DNA of 64,000 nt from Polaribacter sp. IC073 (GCF_007997075.1 NZ_VORS01000005.1:124001-188000), one strand, 5' to 3'; counted from the stretch's first letter, positions 51,696-63,586 are shown. The notes: generated by a model not told the origin, from the sequence alone. Made by a program: numbers and translations.

Positions 51696-53711
51696 TTGGC
51701 AACTCACAAAAAAAGCATCCTTACTAAATTCTACTTGGTAGCTGCTTTTATGACTTTGTTTTTGTTGGCTATTATTTTTAGAGTTATCAATCTTCAATAT
51801 GTTCAAGGAGATGAATATAGAAAACTAGCAACAGAACTTACCATAAGACAAGATACTATCTACGCAAACAAAGGAAACGTGTATGCTGCAGATGGTAATC
51901 TGTTAGCAACCTCGATGTCAAAATTCAATATTTTTATGGATTTAGTTACGGTAGATGGTGAGGTTTTTGAAGAAAATATTGTTGGTTTATCTAAAGAACT
52001 TTCTACGATGTTGGGGCATTCTTCTAGCTATTATCAGAAAAGGTTAAGAAGTGCTAAAAATAAAAAAAGACGGTATTTTTTAATTGCAAGAAATATAGGG
52101 TACACAGATTACCTAAAGATGAAGAAATTTCCGATTTTTAAATTGGGCGTTTATAAAGGTGGTTTTATTGCAAAGCATAGAACAGAACGTGCGCATCCGA
52201 TAGGTAAAATAGCAGAGCGAACTATTGGTTATGACGACTTTAGAGGAGAAGCAGGAATTGAAGGTGCTTTTGCAGATTATATGCAAGGTGAAAATGGGTT
52301 AAGGTGGGAGCAAAAAATTGCTAAAAATCAATGGAAACCAATTTCAGATTTTAATGAAAAAGAGCCCATTGATGGTCATGATATTATTACAACGATTGAT
52401 GTAAATATTCAAGACATTACACATCATGCATTGTTAAGAACGTTAGAGTCTTTTGAGGCAGAGCATGGTTGTGCTGTGGTTATGGAAACTGCAACAGGAG
52501 AAATTAAGGCAATTTCTAATTTAGGAAGAACAAGTAAAGGAAAGTATTACGAAAAAAGAAATTATGCGGTTTGGGAAAGTCATGAGCCTGGTTCTACTTT
52601 TAAGTTAGCGAGTTTAATGGCGGCATTAGATGATAAAATGATAGATACATCTACGGTTGTAGATACAGAGAAAGGTAGAATTTACATTCATGGCTCTAAG
52701 GTAGAAGATTCTCATAGAGGTGGGTATGGTAAAATATCTGCAGCGAGAGTTTTTGAAGTTTCCTCTAATGTTGGTATTGTAAAGATTATTAAAAAGCATT
52801 ACGATCATCAGCCAGAAAAATTTATTGAGAAATTAGAGAAATACGGATTCACAAAACCAATTGGTTTTCAGATTAAAGGTGAAGGGATGCCTGTTGTACC
52901 AAAACCTTCGGATAAAAGATGGAATAAAATTTCTTTAGAATGGATGTCTTGGGGCTACGGAATTTCTGTGACTCCTATGCAGACCTTAATGTTTTATAAT
53001 GCCGTTGCTAATAACGGAGTGATGGTGAAACCTCGTTTTATTAGAGAGTTAAGAAGACAGGATAAAACGGAAAAAGTTTTTGAAACAGTTGTTTTGAATC
53101 CGAAAATTGCTTCTAATGAAACTTTAAGTAAGATTCGAAAAGTAATGGAAAACGTAGTTGTTAAAGGAACCGGAAGAAATATTTATTCTCCAAATTTTTC
53201 TATGGCAGGAAAAACAGGAACTGCTAAAAAGTACCTTCCAAAACATATTGATGAAAACGGAAAAACAGTTTCGGCTGGGTATTCTAATAAGCATTACGTG
53301 GCGTCGTTTGCAGGTTTTTTTCCTGCACAGAACCCTAAATACTCGTGTATTGTAGTAATTCATGATCCGAAAAAGGAAAAAGGATATTATGGTGCAACGG
53401 TTGCAGGGCCTGTCTTTAAAGAAATTGCTCAAAAAATTTATACAACAACACCTGTAGACAATCAGTCTGTAGACGATAAAGTAGATTTTGAGGACATTGA
53501 AAAAGAATACTTAAAATACGATGATAATATAGGGAAGAGTTATACTGAAATTCCGAATGTAAAAGGAATGTCTGGTATGGATGCGATGTCTTTATTAGAA
53601 AACATTGGTTTAAAAGTAAAAGTTTCTGGAGTTGGTAAAGTAGAACATCAATCTCTAAAAAAAGGAGAAAAATTAATAAAAGGAAATACAATCACCTTAA
53701 AATTATCATAG
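51696..53711 (+). CDS. ftsI: Septal peptidoglycan transpeptidase FtsI (PBP3) with PASTA domain
   Basis: Class B penicillin-binding protein of 671 residues. Membrane anchor at about 12-32, pedestal domain (RQDTIYANKGNVYAADGNLL), and transpeptidase domain with the active-site Ser300 in GSTFK, VSSNVGI and AGKTGTAKK. A single C-terminal PASTA domain (about 610-671, IPNVKGMSGMDAMSLLENIG) is retained, as commonly in Bacteroidota. Starts with TTG at 51696 two bases after ftsL. Confidence 0.95.
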   Translation: MATHKKSILTKFYLVAAFMTLFLLAIIFRVINLQYVQGDEYRKLATELTIRQDTIYANKGNVYAADGNLLATSMSKFNIFMDLVTVDGEVFEENIVGLSKELSTMLGHSSSYYQKRLRSAKNKKRRYFLIARNIGYTDYLKMKKFPIFKLGVYKGGFIAKHRTERAHPIGKIAERTIGYDDFRGEAGIEGAFADYMQGENGLRWEQKIAKNQWKPISDFNEKEPIDGHDIITTIDVNIQDITHHALLRTLESFEAEHGCAVVMETATGEIKAISNLGRTSKGKYYEKRNYAVWESHEPGSTFKLASLMAALDDKMIDTSTVVDTEKGRIYIHGSKVEDSHRGGYGKISAARVFEVSSNVGIVKIIKKHYDHQPEKFIEKLEKYGFTKPIGFQIKGEGMPVVPKPSDKRWNKISLEWMSWGYGISVTPMQTLMFYNAVANNGVMVKPRFIRELRRQDKTEKVFETVVLNPKIASNETLSKIRKVMENVVVKGTGRNIYSPNFSMAGKTGTAKKYLPKHIDENGKTVSAGYSNKHYVASFAGFFPAQNPKYSCIVVIHDPKKEKGYYGATVAGPVFKEIAQKIYTTTPVDNQSVDDKVDFEDIEKEYLKYDDNIGKSYTEIPNVKGMSGMDAMSLLENIGLKVKVSGVGKVEHQSLKKGEKLIKGNTITLKLS

Positions 53712-53712
53712 G

Positions 53713-55176
53713 CTGAAAAATTTAAAAGACATATTATATAAGGTTTCAATAAATCAAGTTTTTGGTAGTACAGATATTGCTATAAAAAATCTTGTTTTCG
53801 ATTCTCGGAAAGTTGAAAATAAAGATGTTTTTTTCGCTCAAAAAGGAGTTTCTGTAGACGGTCATTTATACATAGATAAAGCAATCACTTTGGGTGCCAT
53901 TGTTATTATTTGTGAAGATTTTCCGGCTGATAAAAAGGAAGGAATTACATATGTTCAAGTGAAGGATGTAAATGTTGCTTTGGCAATTATGGCGTCAAAT
54001 TTTTATGACAATCCTTCTTCTAAGATTCCATTGGTTGGTGTAACTGGTACAAATGGAAAGACTACAATTGCATCCCTTTTATATCAATTATTTAAAAAAG
54101 CAGGATATAAAGTTGGGTTGTTGTCAACGGTTAAAGTTTTGGTTGATGAAACGGAGTTTAAAGCAACACACACAACGCCAGATTCTGTAACAATTAACTG
54201 GTATTTAGACAAAATGATTGATGCTGGTGTAGACTATTGTTTTATGGAAGTGAGTTCTCACGGAATTCATCAAAAAAGAACGGAAGGCTTAACTTTTACT
54301 GGTGGAATTTTCACCAATCTTTCTCATGATCATTTAGATTACCATGATACGTTTGCGGAATATAGAAATGTGAAAAAATATTTTTTTGATTCTTTGCCAA
54401 AATCGGCATTTGCATTAACAAACATCGATGATAAAAATGGCAACTTTATGTTGCAAAACACCAAGGCTAAAAAGAAAACCTACGCTTTAAAAACGTTGGC
54501 AGATTTTAAAGTTAAGATTTTAGAAAAACAATTATCTGGAACTTTAATTGCTGTGGACGGAACTGAAGTTTGGGCCAAGTTAATAGGGGTTTTTAACATT
54601 TATAATTTAACTGCAATTATTGCAACTGCAGAATTATTAGGTTTAGAAAAACTAGAAGTTTTAACAATTGTTAGTGCGTTAGAAAGTGTTAGTGGGCGTT
54701 TTGAATATGTAGTTTCAAATGACGGAGTAACCGCAATTGTAGATTATGCACATACACCAGATGCCTTAAAAAATGTACTAGAAACCATCAATGACATTAG
54801 AACTGGTAACGAAAAAGTAATTACGGTTGTTGGTTGCGGAGGTGATAGAGATCAAACAAAAAGACCAAAAATGGCGCACATTGCTTCTCAGTTAAGTAAT
54901 CAGGCAATATTTACGTCAGACAATCCAAGAACAGAGAATCCACAAACCATTTTAGATGAAATGGAAGTTGGGGTTTCACCAGAAAACTATAAAAAAACAT
55001 TGACAGTTTTAGAAAGAAGACAAGCAATTAAAACAGCGTGTAAATTTTCTGAAGCTGGTGACATTATACTTATTGCCGGAAAAGGACATGAGGATTATCA
55101 AGAAATAAATGGAGTTCGTGCTCATTTTGATGATTTAGAAGAAGTGAAAAATTGTTTCAACCAACTAAAAAACTAG
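53713..55176 (+). CDS. murE: UDP-MurNAc-tripeptide synthetase MurE, probable CTG start
   Basis: Adds the third stem-peptide residue. The ATP loop is [22 protein letters not shown] and [11 protein letters not shown] follow. The motif DNPR in [10 protein letters not shown] is the mark of meso-diaminopimelate-specific enzymes. The only ATG/GTG/TTG start in frame (TTG 53890) would cut off 59 residues including the conserved [19 protein letters not shown]. The frame is open back to CTG at 53713, one base after the ftsI stop, which reads (M)[17 protein letters not shown], just where homologues begin, and gives the normal 487 residues. Confidence 0.9.
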   Translation: MKNLKDILYKVSINQVFGSTDIAIKNLVFDSRKVENKDVFFAQKGVSVDGHLYIDKAITLGAIVIICEDFPADKKEGITYVQVKDVNVALAIMASNFYDNPSSKIPLVGVTGTNGKTTIASLLYQLFKKAGYKVGLLSTVKVLVDETEFKATHTTPDSVTINWYLDKMIDAGVDYCFMEVSSHGIHQKRTEGLTFTGGIFTNLSHDHLDYHDTFAEYRNVKKYFFDSLPKSAFALTNIDDKNGNFMLQNTKAKKKTYALKTLADFKVKILEKQLSGTLIAVDGTEVWAKLIGVFNIYNLTAIIATAELLGLEKLEVLTIVSALESVSGRFEYVVSNDGVTAIVDYAHTPDALKNVLETINDIRTGNEKVITVVGCGGDRDQTKRPKMAHIASQLSNQAIFTSDNPRTENPQTILDEMEVGVSPENYKKTLTVLERRQAIKTACKFSEAGDIILIAGKGHEDYQEINGVRAHFDDLEEVKNCFNQLKN

Positions 55177-55181
55177 TAAGC

Positions 55182-56408
55182 ATGCTGTATTATTTATTTC
55201 AATATTTAGAAAGCCACTTTAGCATCCCAGGAGCCGGTGTGTTTCAGTTTATAACATTTAGAGCTGCAGCGGCTTTTATATTATCATTATTAATATCAGC
55301 AATATATGGTAAAAGAATTATCAACTTTTTACAAAAACAACAAGTTGGTGAGTCTGTTAGAGATTTAGGTTTAGAGGGGCAGATTCAGAAGGCGGGTACG
55401 CCAACAATGGGTGGAATTATTATTATTCTAGCCACTTTAATACCGGTACTTTTATTAGCGAAGTTAGATAATATTTATGTAATTATTTTAATAATTACTA
55501 CTGTTTGGATGGGGTTAATCGGTTTTCTAGATGATTATATTAAAGTATTTAAAAAAGACAAAGCAGGTTTAAAGGGAAGATTTAAAGTTCTAGGGCAAGT
55601 TGGTTTAGGAATTATTGTTGGTTCTATGCTTTACTTTCATGATGATGTTACTATAAAAGAACAATTGCCCATTGAGCAACAAATTGTACAAGATAACGGA
55701 AGAACAAAAGTTTTTGGTGAAGCGCATAAATCTACCAAAACTACGGTTCCTTTCTTTAAAAATAACGAATTAGATTATTCAAAAGCATTTAGTTTTTTGG
55801 GTGATGATTATGAAAAATATGGATGGATTGTTTTCATCTTTATCGTTGTTTTTATCGTTACAGGAATTTCAAACGGAGCAAATTTAACAGACGGAATCGA
55901 TGGTTTAGCCGCAGGTTCATCTGCAATTATAGTAATAACACTCGCTGTTTTTGCGTGGGTTTCTGGGAATATTATTTTCGCAGATTATTTAGATGTTATG
56001 TACATTCCTAACTCTGGAGAAATGACTGTTTTTATACTTGCTTTTGCAGGTGCTTTGATTGGGTTTCTTTGGTATAACACGTATCCTGCTCAGGTTTTTA
56101 TGGGAGATACAGGGAGTTTAACAATTGGAGGAATTATAGCGGTTATTGCAATTGCTATTAGAAAAGAATTGTTACTGCCAATTTTAGCAGGAATTTTTGT
56201 AATCGAAAATTTGTCTGTAATCATGCAAGTTTCTTGGTTTAAATACACAAAAAAGAAATTCGGAGAAGGAAGAAGAATTTTTAGAATGGCTCCATTACAT
56301 CATCATTACCAAAAAATAAGTTACCACGAAAGTAAAATTGTAGTCCGTTTTTGGATTGTAGGAATTCTTTTAGCAGTACTAACAATTGTTACTTTAAAAT
56401 TAAGATAA
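55182..56408 (+). CDS. mraY: Phospho-MurNAc-pentapeptide transferase MraY
   Basis: Integral membrane enzyme making lipid I from undecaprenyl phosphate. It has about ten helices and the signature motifs [64 protein letters not shown] and MAPLHHHY. A loop of about 60 residues after the FLDDYIK block ([20 protein letters not shown] onward) makes it longer than E. coli MraY, a Bacteroidota feature as I recall. Start set at ATG 55182 ([10 protein letters not shown]), five bases after murE; the frame to 55152 overlaps murE. Confidence 0.95.
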   Translation: MLYYLFQYLESHFSIPGAGVFQFITFRAAAAFILSLLISAIYGKRIINFLQKQQVGESVRDLGLEGQIQKAGTPTMGGIIIILATLIPVLLLAKLDNIYVIILIITTVWMGLIGFLDDYIKVFKKDKAGLKGRFKVLGQVGLGIIVGSMLYFHDDVTIKEQLPIEQQIVQDNGRTKVFGEAHKSTKTTVPFFKNNELDYSKAFSFLGDDYEKYGWIVFIFIVVFIVTGISNGANLTDGIDGLAAGSSAIIVITLAVFAWVSGNIIFADYLDVMYIPNSGEMTVFILAFAGALIGFLWYNTYPAQVFMGDTGSLTIGGIIAVIAIAIRKELLLPILAGIFVIENLSVIMQVSWFKYTKKKFGEGRRIFRMAPLHHHYQKISYHESKIVVRFWIVGILLAVLTIVTLKLR

Positions 56409-56409
56409 T

Positions 56410-57744
56410 TTGAAAAGGTTAGTCATACTTGGTGGAGGAGAAAGTGGTGTTGGTACCGCGATTTTAGGAAAACAAAAAGGATATGATGTTTTTGTTTCAG
56501 ATAGCGGAGAAATATCAACAAAATATAAAGAAGTTCTTTTAAATAATGAAATAGATTTTGAGGAAAAAAATCATACAGAAAGCAAAATTTTAAATGCCGA
56601 TGTAGTGATGAAAAGTCCTGGAATTCCTGAGACCGTTCCTTTAATTTTAAAATTGAAAGAAAAAGGAATACAAGTAATTTCTGAAATTGAGTTCACAGCC
56701 AAATACACAAATGCAAATATTATAGGAATTACGGGTTCAAACGGAAAAACTACCACTACGTTATTAGTGCATCATATTTTAAAAGGTGCAGGTTTAAATG
56801 TAGGTATTGCAGGAAATATTGGCGATAGCTTTGCACAACAAGTAGCGCAAGAATCGTATGATAATTATGTGTTAGAATTAAGTAGTTTTCAGTTAGACGG
56901 AATTGAGGATTTTAACAGCCATATTGCCATTTTAACAAACATTACGCCAGACCATTTAGACAGATATGCGTATGATTTTGATAAATATATTGACTCGAAA
57001 TTTAGAATTACAAAAAACCAAAAAGAAACCGATTACCTCATTTACGATGCAGATGATGCGGCAATTAGTAATTGGTTACAAAAGAATAAAACAAAAGCAA
57101 AATTAGTACCATTTTCTATAGAAAAAGAATTAGCATATGGCGCTTTTTTGAAAAATAATAATATTACAATAAATATAAATAAAGACACTTTTAATATGCC
57201 TACATCAGCTTTAACAGTAAAGGGGAAACATAACGTTAAAAACGCAATGGCGGCTACGATGGCTGCGCAATTATTAAATGCTAGAAAGCAGGCAATAAAA
57301 GAAAGTTTAGAAGATTTTGAAGGAGTAGAACACCGTTTAGAAAATGTTGGTAAAGTGGAAGGTGTAGAATATATTAACGATTCTAAAGCAACAAATATAA
57401 ACGCTACTTTCTATGCTTTAGAGTGTATGGAAAAACAAACAGTTTGGATTGTTGGTGGCGTAGATAAAGGAAATGATTACAATGATTTATTGCCTTTGGT
57501 TAGAGAAAAAGTAAAAGCTATTGTTTGTTTAGGTATAGATAATGAGAAAATAAAAAACATGTTTAGCAACGTGGTAGATATTGTGGTAGAAACAGCAGGA
57601 GCAGAGGAAGCCGTTAAAGTTGCGCATAAATTAGCAGAATCTGGTGATGCCGTTTTATTATCGCCCGCATGTGCAAGTTTTGATTTATTTGAGAATTATG
57701 AAGATAGAGGGCGTCAATTTAAAGACGCAGTAAGAGATTTGTAA
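56410..57744 (+). CDS. murD: UDP-MurNAc-L-alanine:D-glutamate ligase MurD
   Basis: Adds D-glutamate in the cytoplasmic peptidoglycan pathway. N-terminal VILGGGESGVGTAILGK, ATP loop GITGSNGKTTTTLL, LELSSFQLDGIE, the carbamylated-Lys region and C-terminal SPACASFDLFENYEDRGRQF, a strong MurD tag. Starts with TTG at 56410, one base after mraY. 444 residues. Confidence 0.96.
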   Translation: MKRLVILGGGESGVGTAILGKQKGYDVFVSDSGEISTKYKEVLLNNEIDFEEKNHTESKILNADVVMKSPGIPETVPLILKLKEKGIQVISEIEFTAKYTNANIIGITGSNGKTTTTLLVHHILKGAGLNVGIAGNIGDSFAQQVAQESYDNYVLELSSFQLDGIEDFNSHIAILTNITPDHLDRYAYDFDKYIDSKFRITKNQKETDYLIYDADDAAISNWLQKNKTKAKLVPFSIEKELAYGAFLKNNNITININKDTFNMPTSALTVKGKHNVKNAMAATMAAQLLNARKQAIKESLEDFEGVEHRLENVGKVEGVEYINDSKATNINATFYALECMEKQTVWIVGGVDKGNDYNDLLPLVREKVKAIVCLGIDNEKIKNMFSNVVDIVVETAGAEEAVKVAHKLAESGDAVLLSPACASFDLFENYEDRGRQFKDAVRDL

Positions 57745-57819
57745 AAAATAAAATACCATTTTATAATTATAAATAAATACATTAATAAAGCAATAACCTA
57801 AAGATTTAAAGAAGTAATA

Positions 57820-59010
57820 ATGAAAACTATTTTGCAACATATAAAAGGAGATAAAACCATTTGGGCAATTGTTGCTGCATTGGCAATATTTTCATTCATG
57901 CCAGTGTACAGCGCAAGTACAAATTTGGTGTATGTTGTTGGTTCTGGTTCTACTTTTGGGTATTTGATAAAACATGCCGTTTTATTAATTATGGGTTTTG
58001 CAATTATTTATGGAGTTCATAAAATACCCTATAGATATTTTTCTGGTGGTTCTGTTTTAATGTTGCCAGTGGTAATTATTCTGTTAATTTTTACTTTAGC
58101 AAAAGGAACTACAATTGGTGGCGCAAATGCGAGCCGATGGATTCATATTCCGTTTGTTGGTATCGGTTTTCAAACATCTACATTGGCTGGTTTGGTTTTA
58201 ATGGTTTTTGTAGCTAGATATTTGGCTAGAAATAAAGAAAAAGTAATAAAGTTTAAAGAAAGTTTACTACAACTGTGGTTGCCAGTAAGTGTAGTTTTAA
58301 TATTGATTTTACCAGCAAATTTTTCTACAACCGCTATTATTTTTACAATGATTTTAGTCATGGTTTTTATTGGTGGTTATCCTTTAAAATACATTGGTTT
58401 TATTTTAGGAGCAGGTATCATAGCATTGTCTTTCTTTATATTGGTTGTAAAAGCTTTTCCAGATGCAATGCCAAATAGAATTCAAACATGGGAAAACAGA
58501 ATAGAAAGTTTTTCTGGAGAAGGAGGTAAAGAAGCCTACCAAGTAGAAAAAGCAAAAATAGCCATTGTAACAGGTGGTACTTTAGGAGTTGGTCCTGGTA
58601 AAAGTGTTCAAAAGAACTTTTTACCACAATCATCATCAGATTTTATTTATGCAATTATTGTGGAGGAATATGGTCTTTTTGGAGGGATAGTAATTGTGCT
58701 TATCTATTTTTTATTACTGTTTAGAATATTTGTTGTTTTGAAAAAAACGACCACAATTTTCGGAACATTATTAGTGATTAGCGTTGGTTTACCTATTATT
58801 TTTCAGGCGATAATTAACATGTCTGTTGCCACCAACTTATTTCCTGTAACCGGACAAACATTGCCGTTAATAAGTAGTGGTGGTACTTCTATTTGGATGA
58901 CGTGTTTTGCACTAGGAATGATTCTAAGCGTAAGTGCATCGAAACAAGAAACAGAAGAAGATATTTTAGATGATAACCCTTTAGATATTTTGCATGAAAC
59001 ACTCGATTAA
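57820..59010 (+). CDS. ftsW: SEDS glycosyltransferase FtsW
   Basis: Polymerises septal glycan from lipid II together with FtsI. It has ten predicted helices, the SEDS motifs [52 protein letters not shown] with [17 protein letters not shown], and [16 protein letters not shown]. 396 residues. A 75-bp AT-rich gap before it is the largest within the upstream cluster but shows no clear promoter. Its last 17 bases overlap murG. Confidence 0.95.
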   Translation: MKTILQHIKGDKTIWAIVAALAIFSFMPVYSASTNLVYVVGSGSTFGYLIKHAVLLIMGFAIIYGVHKIPYRYFSGGSVLMLPVVIILLIFTLAKGTTIGGANASRWIHIPFVGIGFQTSTLAGLVLMVFVARYLARNKEKVIKFKESLLQLWLPVSVVLILILPANFSTTAIIFTMILVMVFIGGYPLKYIGFILGAGIIALSFFILVVKAFPDAMPNRIQTWENRIESFSGEGGKEAYQVEKAKIAIVTGGTLGVGPGKSVQKNFLPQSSSDFIYAIIVEEYGLFGGIVIVLIYFLLLFRIFVVLKKTTTIFGTLLVISVGLPIIFQAIINMSVATNLFPVTGQTLPLISSGGTSIWMTCFALGMILSVSASKQETEEDILDDNPLDILHETLD

Positions 59011-60088
59011 CATATTAATTTCTGGAGGAGGAACTGGCGGACATATTTATCCTGCAATTGCAATTGCAAATGAATTAAAGCTGCGTTTTCCTGAAGCAAG
59101 GTTCCTTTTTATTGGCGCAAAAGATAAAATGGAGATGGAAAAAGTGCCACAAGCAGGTTATGAAATTAAAGGATTGTGGATCTCTGGAATTCAAAGAAAG
59201 TTAACGAAAGAGAATTTGTCGTTTCCTTTTAAATTAATGAATAGTTTATGGAATGCATCCAAAATAATTAAAGAATTTAAGCCAGATATTGCCATTGGTA
59301 CAGGAGGTTTTGCGAGCGGACCAACATTAATTATGGCGGGTAGAAAGGGTATTCCTACCTTAATACAAGAACAGAATTCATACCCAGGAATTACCAATAA
59401 ATTACTAAGTAAAAAAGCAAAAAAGATTTGTGTTGCCTATGACAATTTAGAGCGTTTTTTTCCTTTAAATAAAATTATAAAAACAGGAAATCCTGTTCGA
59501 CAAGATTTGTTGTCTATCGACTCTAAAAGAGAAGAAGGGCAATGTTTTTTTAAGTTAGATAAAACAAAGAAAACTATTTTGGTTTTAGGCGGAAGTTTAG
59601 GAGCAAGAAAAATAAATCAATTGGTAGAAGATAATTTAGATTTCTTTAAGGATAAAGAAATTCAGGTTATTTGGCAATGTGGAAAATTCTATTTTGAAGC
59701 GTATCAAAAATATAATGAGTTAGCGCACATACAAGTCCATCAATTTATAAATAATATGGATTTTGTGTATGCTGCGGCAGATATAATTATTTCTAGAGCT
59801 GGTGCAAGTTCCGTATCAGAATTGTGTATTGTTGGGAAACCAGTTGTGTTTGTTCCTTCACCAAATGTGGCAGAAGATCATCAAACAAAAAATGCAAAGT
59901 CTGTGGTAGACAAACATGCAGCTTTAATGATAAAAGAAAGTGAATTAGATACATTTTCAAATGTTTTTGAAGCTTTGTTGAAGAATGTTGATAAGCAACA
60001 AAGTTTATCAGAAAATATGAAAGAATTAGCATTACCAAATGCAACAAAAGCGATTGTTGACGAAGTTGAAAAATTATTAAAAAAGTGA
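58994..60088 (+). CDS. murG: Lipid II synthase MurG
   Basis: Transfers GlcNAc from UDP-GlcNAc to lipid I at the inner face of the membrane. GT-B fold with [20 protein letters not shown] at the N-terminus, [39 protein letters not shown] and [11 protein letters not shown] with [14 protein letters not shown] for UDP-GlcNAc binding. 364 residues. Overlaps ftsW by 17 bases and murC by 4. Confidence 0.97.
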   Translation: MKHSINILISGGGTGGHIYPAIAIANELKLRFPEARFLFIGAKDKMEMEKVPQAGYEIKGLWISGIQRKLTKENLSFPFKLMNSLWNASKIIKEFKPDIAIGTGGFASGPTLIMAGRKGIPTLIQEQNSYPGITNKLLSKKAKKICVAYDNLERFFPLNKIIKTGNPVRQDLLSIDSKREEGQCFFKLDKTKKTILVLGGSLGARKINQLVEDNLDFFKDKEIQVIWQCGKFYFEAYQKYNELAHIQVHQFINNMDFVYAAADIIISRAGASSVSELCIVGKPVVFVPSPNVAEDHQTKNAKSVVDKHAALMIKESELDTFSNVFEALLKNVDKQQSLSENMKELALPNATKAIVDEVEKLLKK

Positions 60089-61437
60089 ATTTAAAAGAGA
60101 TACATAACGTTTATTTTGTCGGAATTGGTGGCATAGGAATGAGTGCAATTGCTCGTTACTTTGCTGCGAATGGAAAAAATGTGGCTGGTTATGATAAAAC
60201 ACCTTCTCAGATTACAATAGATTTAGAGAAACTAGGTGTAGAAATTCATTTTGAAGATGCTGTAAAGAATATTCCGAATTCATTTTTGAATACAAAAAAA
60301 ACGTTGGTGGTGTATACACCCGCTATTCCTAAGAATCATAGTGAATATAATTACTTTGTAGATACTAAATTTACGGTTTTAAAAAGGGCCGAAATTTTAG
60401 GAAAAATTACAGAGACTACATTTTGTTTGGCAGTTGCAGGAACGCACGGTAAAACAACAACGTCTTCTATTTTAGGTCATATTATGGCAGAAGTGAATGC
60501 TACGTCTTTCTTAGGTGGAATCGCAGAGAATTACAATTCGAACTTAATTTTAGGAGAAGATAAAATAAGCGTTGTAGAGGCAGATGAATTCGATCGTTCG
60601 TTTTTACAATTAAGTCCTAATATTGCGTGTGTAACCTCTATGGATGCAGATCATTTAGATATTTATAAAAATCCGGAAGCGTTAACAGCATCTTTCATCG
60701 AATTTTCTAATAAAGTTACCGATACACTAATTATAGCAAAAGGATTGCCTTTAAAAGGATTAACATATTCAATTGATGAAGTGTCAGATTATAAGGCTTT
60801 TAATCTTAAAATAGACAACGGAACTTATATTTTTGATGTGAAAACGCCTGCATCAGAAATAAAAAACATTACATTTCATTTACCAGGACAACACAATGTT
60901 ATGAATGCTTTGGCAGCTTTGGCAATGGCAGATGTGTATGGAATTTCGTTAGAAAAAATTAAAAATTATTTAGGAACTTTTAAAGGAGTAAAAAGAAGAT
61001 TCTCTTATAAAATAAAAACAGAAAACTTTGTACTAATTGATGATTATGCGCATCATCCAACAGAAATAAATGCAGTAGCAAATTCTGTGAGAGAAATGTA
61101 TCCTAATGAAAAAGTATTAGTTGTTTTTCAACCTCATTTATTTTCGAGAACGAGAGATTTTATTGATGATTTTGCAACCGCTTTAACAAAGTTTGATGAG
61201 GTTTTGTTATTAGATATTTATCCAGCGAGAGAAACTCCTATTTCAGGAGTCGATTCCAATTGGTTATTAAGTAAAATTGAAAATACGCAGAAAAAATTGT
61301 CTCAAAAAAAGAATTTAGTAAAAGATATTAAAAATTCTTCTGCAAAAGTGGTGGTTATGTTAGGCGCAGGAGATATTGGAGTAACAATAAGTGAGGTGGC
61401 TAAAGAACTCTTAAAGGAACAGAGATATGGCGGTTAA
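60085..61437 (+). CDS. murC: UDP-MurNAc:L-alanine ligase MurC
   Basis: Adds L-alanine to UDP-MurNAc, the first stem-peptide residue. [15 protein letters not shown] at the N-terminus, ATP loop [52 protein letters not shown] and [12 protein letters not shown]. 450 residues. Starts with GTG at 60085, overlapping murG by 4 bases; its end overlaps ftsQ by 11. Confidence 0.97.
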   Translation: MNLKEIHNVYFVGIGGIGMSAIARYFAANGKNVAGYDKTPSQITIDLEKLGVEIHFEDAVKNIPNSFLNTKKTLVVYTPAIPKNHSEYNYFVDTKFTVLKRAEILGKITETTFCLAVAGTHGKTTTSSILGHIMAEVNATSFLGGIAENYNSNLILGEDKISVVEADEFDRSFLQLSPNIACVTSMDADHLDIYKNPEALTASFIEFSNKVTDTLIIAKGLPLKGLTYSIDEVSDYKAFNLKIDNGTYIFDVKTPASEIKNITFHLPGQHNVMNALAALAMADVYGISLEKIKNYLGTFKGVKRRFSYKIKTENFVLIDDYAHHPTEINAVANSVREMYPNEKVLVVFQPHLFSRTRDFIDDFATALTKFDEVLLLDIYPARETPISGVDSNWLLSKIENTQKKLSQKKNLVKDIKNSSAKVVVMLGAGDIGVTISEVAKELLKEQRYGG

Positions 61438-62152
61438 AAGAATCTTAAAATACTTGTTGTTTGTTGCTTTAATTGGGTTTATGAGCTTTTTATATAGTTT
61501 TACATCCGTTAGAAATAAACAAAAAAAAGTATCTAAAATTGAAGTAAAATTTGAAGAAGGAAACAATAATTTCTTGACACATGCGATGGTTAACAAATTG
61601 TTAATACAAAATGACACAACAGTTAAAAACCAAGCAAAATCTGTAATAGATTTATACGAATTAGAGAGTAACGTATCTAAAAACCCTTATGTTGAAAAAG
61701 TAGCCGTTTTTTTAACTATTGGAGGTGTGTTAAAATCTACCATAAAACAGCGTACGCCAATAGCAAGAATTATTTCTAGTAAAGATTCTTACTATATTGA
61801 TAAACAAGGTATAAACATCCCTTTGTCTGGCAATTATTCGGCAAGAGTATTGTTAGTTTCTGGTGTAAAAAATAAGGAAGATGTTCAGGTGATTTTGCCT
61901 TTATTATCAACCATTTTAGAAGATGATTTTTTGCATAAAGAAATCGTTGGAATTGTAAAATCAGACGTTGATGCGTATGAGTTTTCTGTAAGAAGTGGAG
62001 ATTATAAAATAGATTTCGGAAAATTAAGTGACATAGAAATGAAATTTAACAAGTTAAAAGCGTTTTACAATACAACGTATACAGATAAAACGATACAAGA
62101 ATATAAAACGATTACATTAAAATATCACAACCAAGTTGTGTGCACAAAATAA
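61427..62152 (+). CDS. ftsQ: Cell-division protein FtsQ
   Basis: Bitopic division protein of 241 residues: short basic cytoplasmic tail, membrane helix at about 7-24 (YLLFVALIGFMSFLYSF), POTRA-like domain from about 35 (KIEVKFEEGNNNFLTHAMVN) and an FtsQ/DivIB beta domain (TIKQRTPIARI, KDSYYIDKQGINIPLS). Assigned by topology, these motifs and its place between murC and ftsA. Links FtsL-containing complex to the divisome. Confidence 0.9.
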   Translation: MAVKRILKYLLFVALIGFMSFLYSFTSVRNKQKKVSKIEVKFEEGNNNFLTHAMVNKLLIQNDTTVKNQAKSVIDLYELESNVSKNPYVEKVAVFLTIGGVLKSTIKQRTPIARIISSKDSYYIDKQGINIPLSGNYSARVLLVSGVKNKEDVQVILPLLSTILEDDFLHKEIVGIVKSDVDAYEFSVRSGDYKIDFGKLSDIEMKFNKLKAFYNTTYTDKTIQEYKTITLKYHNQVVCTK

Positions 62153-62158
62153 ATCAAA

Positions 62159-63499
62159 ATGGAAAACAATAAAATAGCTGTTGGTTTAGATATTGGTACA
62201 ACCAAAATTGTTGCCATGATTGGTCGTAAAAACGAATATGACAAAATAGAAGTTGTTGGTATTGGTAAAGCGAAAAGTTTAGGCGTAAAACGTGGTGTTG
62301 TAAGTAATATAACCCAAACAATACAGTCCATACAGCAAGCAGTAGATGAAGCAGAAAGCGTTTCTGGCATTAAGATAGAAGATGTTGTAGTGGGCATTGC
62401 TGGTCAGCATATTAGAAGTTTACACCATTCAGATTATATCACTAGAAATGATCCAGAAGAAGTAATTAACGATACAGATATAGAGAATTTAGTAAACCAA
62501 GTTCATAAATTGGTGATGTTGCCAGGAGAAGAAATTATTCATGTGTTACCACAAGAATTTAAAGTAGATTCACAGGCAGACATTAAAGAACCAATTGGTA
62601 TGTATGGCGGACGTTTAGAAGCTAATTTTCATGTAGTTGTAGGGCAAGTATCTTCTATTAGAAATGTTGGTCGTTGTGTAAAAAGTGCAGGTTTAGAACT
62701 AAGTGATATTACTTTAGAACCTCTAGCATCTGCATCTGCAGTATTAAGTTTAGAAGAAAAAGAAGCCGGTGTTGCTTTAATTGATATCGGTGGCGGAACC
62801 ACAGATTTAGCCATTTTTAAAGATGGTATTATTAGACACACAGCAGTAATTCCGTTTGGCGGAGGTGTAATTACAGATGATATTAAAGAAGGCTGTTCTA
62901 TTATAGAAAAGCAGGCAGAATTATTGAAAATAAAGTTTGGTTCTGCGTGGCCTGGAGAAAATAAAGAAACAGAAATTGTCTCTATTCCTGGTTTAAGAGG
63001 AAGAGAGCCAAAGGAAATTACATTAAAGAATTTATCTAAAATTATACATGCAAGAGTACAAGAGATTATAGAGCATGTGTATTTAGAAATAAAAAATTAC
63101 GGACATGAGACTGCAAAAGGTAAATTAATTGCAGGAATTGTGCTCACAGGTGGTGGTGCTCAACTAAAACATTTGCGTCAGTTAGTGGAATATATTACGG
63201 GTATGGATGCTCGAATAGGTTTTCCTAATGAACATTTAGCAGGCGATTCAGATGATGTTTTATCTAGTCCTGCTTATGCCACCGCAGTTGGTTTGTTAAT
63301 GGAAGGTTTAAGTAAAGATTCTAAAGAAGAAGAAATTGTTGAAGAGGTTGTTGAAGAAACTACAATTCCTAAAGAACAGGAAATAGAAGAAGAAGCTTTA
63401 ATTCAAGAAGAAAAACCAAAACCAAAACCTAAAAAGAGAAGATCTTTTTTTGAAAAGTTTACAGAAAGTCTAAAAGATTTTTTAGACAACGCAGAGTAA
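62159..63499 (+). CDS. ftsA: Cell-division protein FtsA
   Basis: Actin-like membrane tether of FtsZ. ATP-binding blocks: VGLDIGTTKIVAMIG (phosphate 1), VALIDIGGGTTDLAIFKDG (phosphate 2), GIVLTGGGAQLKHL (adenosine). The 1C domain (VVGIAGQHIRSLHHSDYITR) is present. Residues about 385-430 form an acidic Glu-rich linker ending in Lys/Pro repeats, followed by an amphipathic helix RSFFEKFTESLKDFLDN as the membrane target. 446 residues. ATG six bases after ftsQ. Confidence 0.96.
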   Translation: MENNKIAVGLDIGTTKIVAMIGRKNEYDKIEVVGIGKAKSLGVKRGVVSNITQTIQSIQQAVDEAESVSGIKIEDVVVGIAGQHIRSLHHSDYITRNDPEEVINDTDIENLVNQVHKLVMLPGEEIIHVLPQEFKVDSQADIKEPIGMYGGRLEANFHVVVGQVSSIRNVGRCVKSAGLELSDITLEPLASASAVLSLEEKEAGVALIDIGGGTTDLAIFKDGIIRHTAVIPFGGGVITDDIKEGCSIIEKQAELLKIKFGSAWPGENKETEIVSIPGLRGREPKEITLKNLSKIIHARVQEIIEHVYLEIKNYGHETAKGKLIAGIVLTGGGAQLKHLRQLVEYITGMDARIGFPNEHLAGDSDDVLSSPAYATAVGLLMEGLSKDSKEEEIVEEVVEETTIPKEQEIEEEALIQEEKPKPKPKKRRSFFEKFTESLKDFLDNAE

Positions 63500-63586
63500 A
63501 AGGAGCATAGAATAAGTTGGTGATTTCTAACGAGGAGTTAGGGAGTAAAGAAAAAAAATAAAATATTAAAATAATAGAACGTTATT

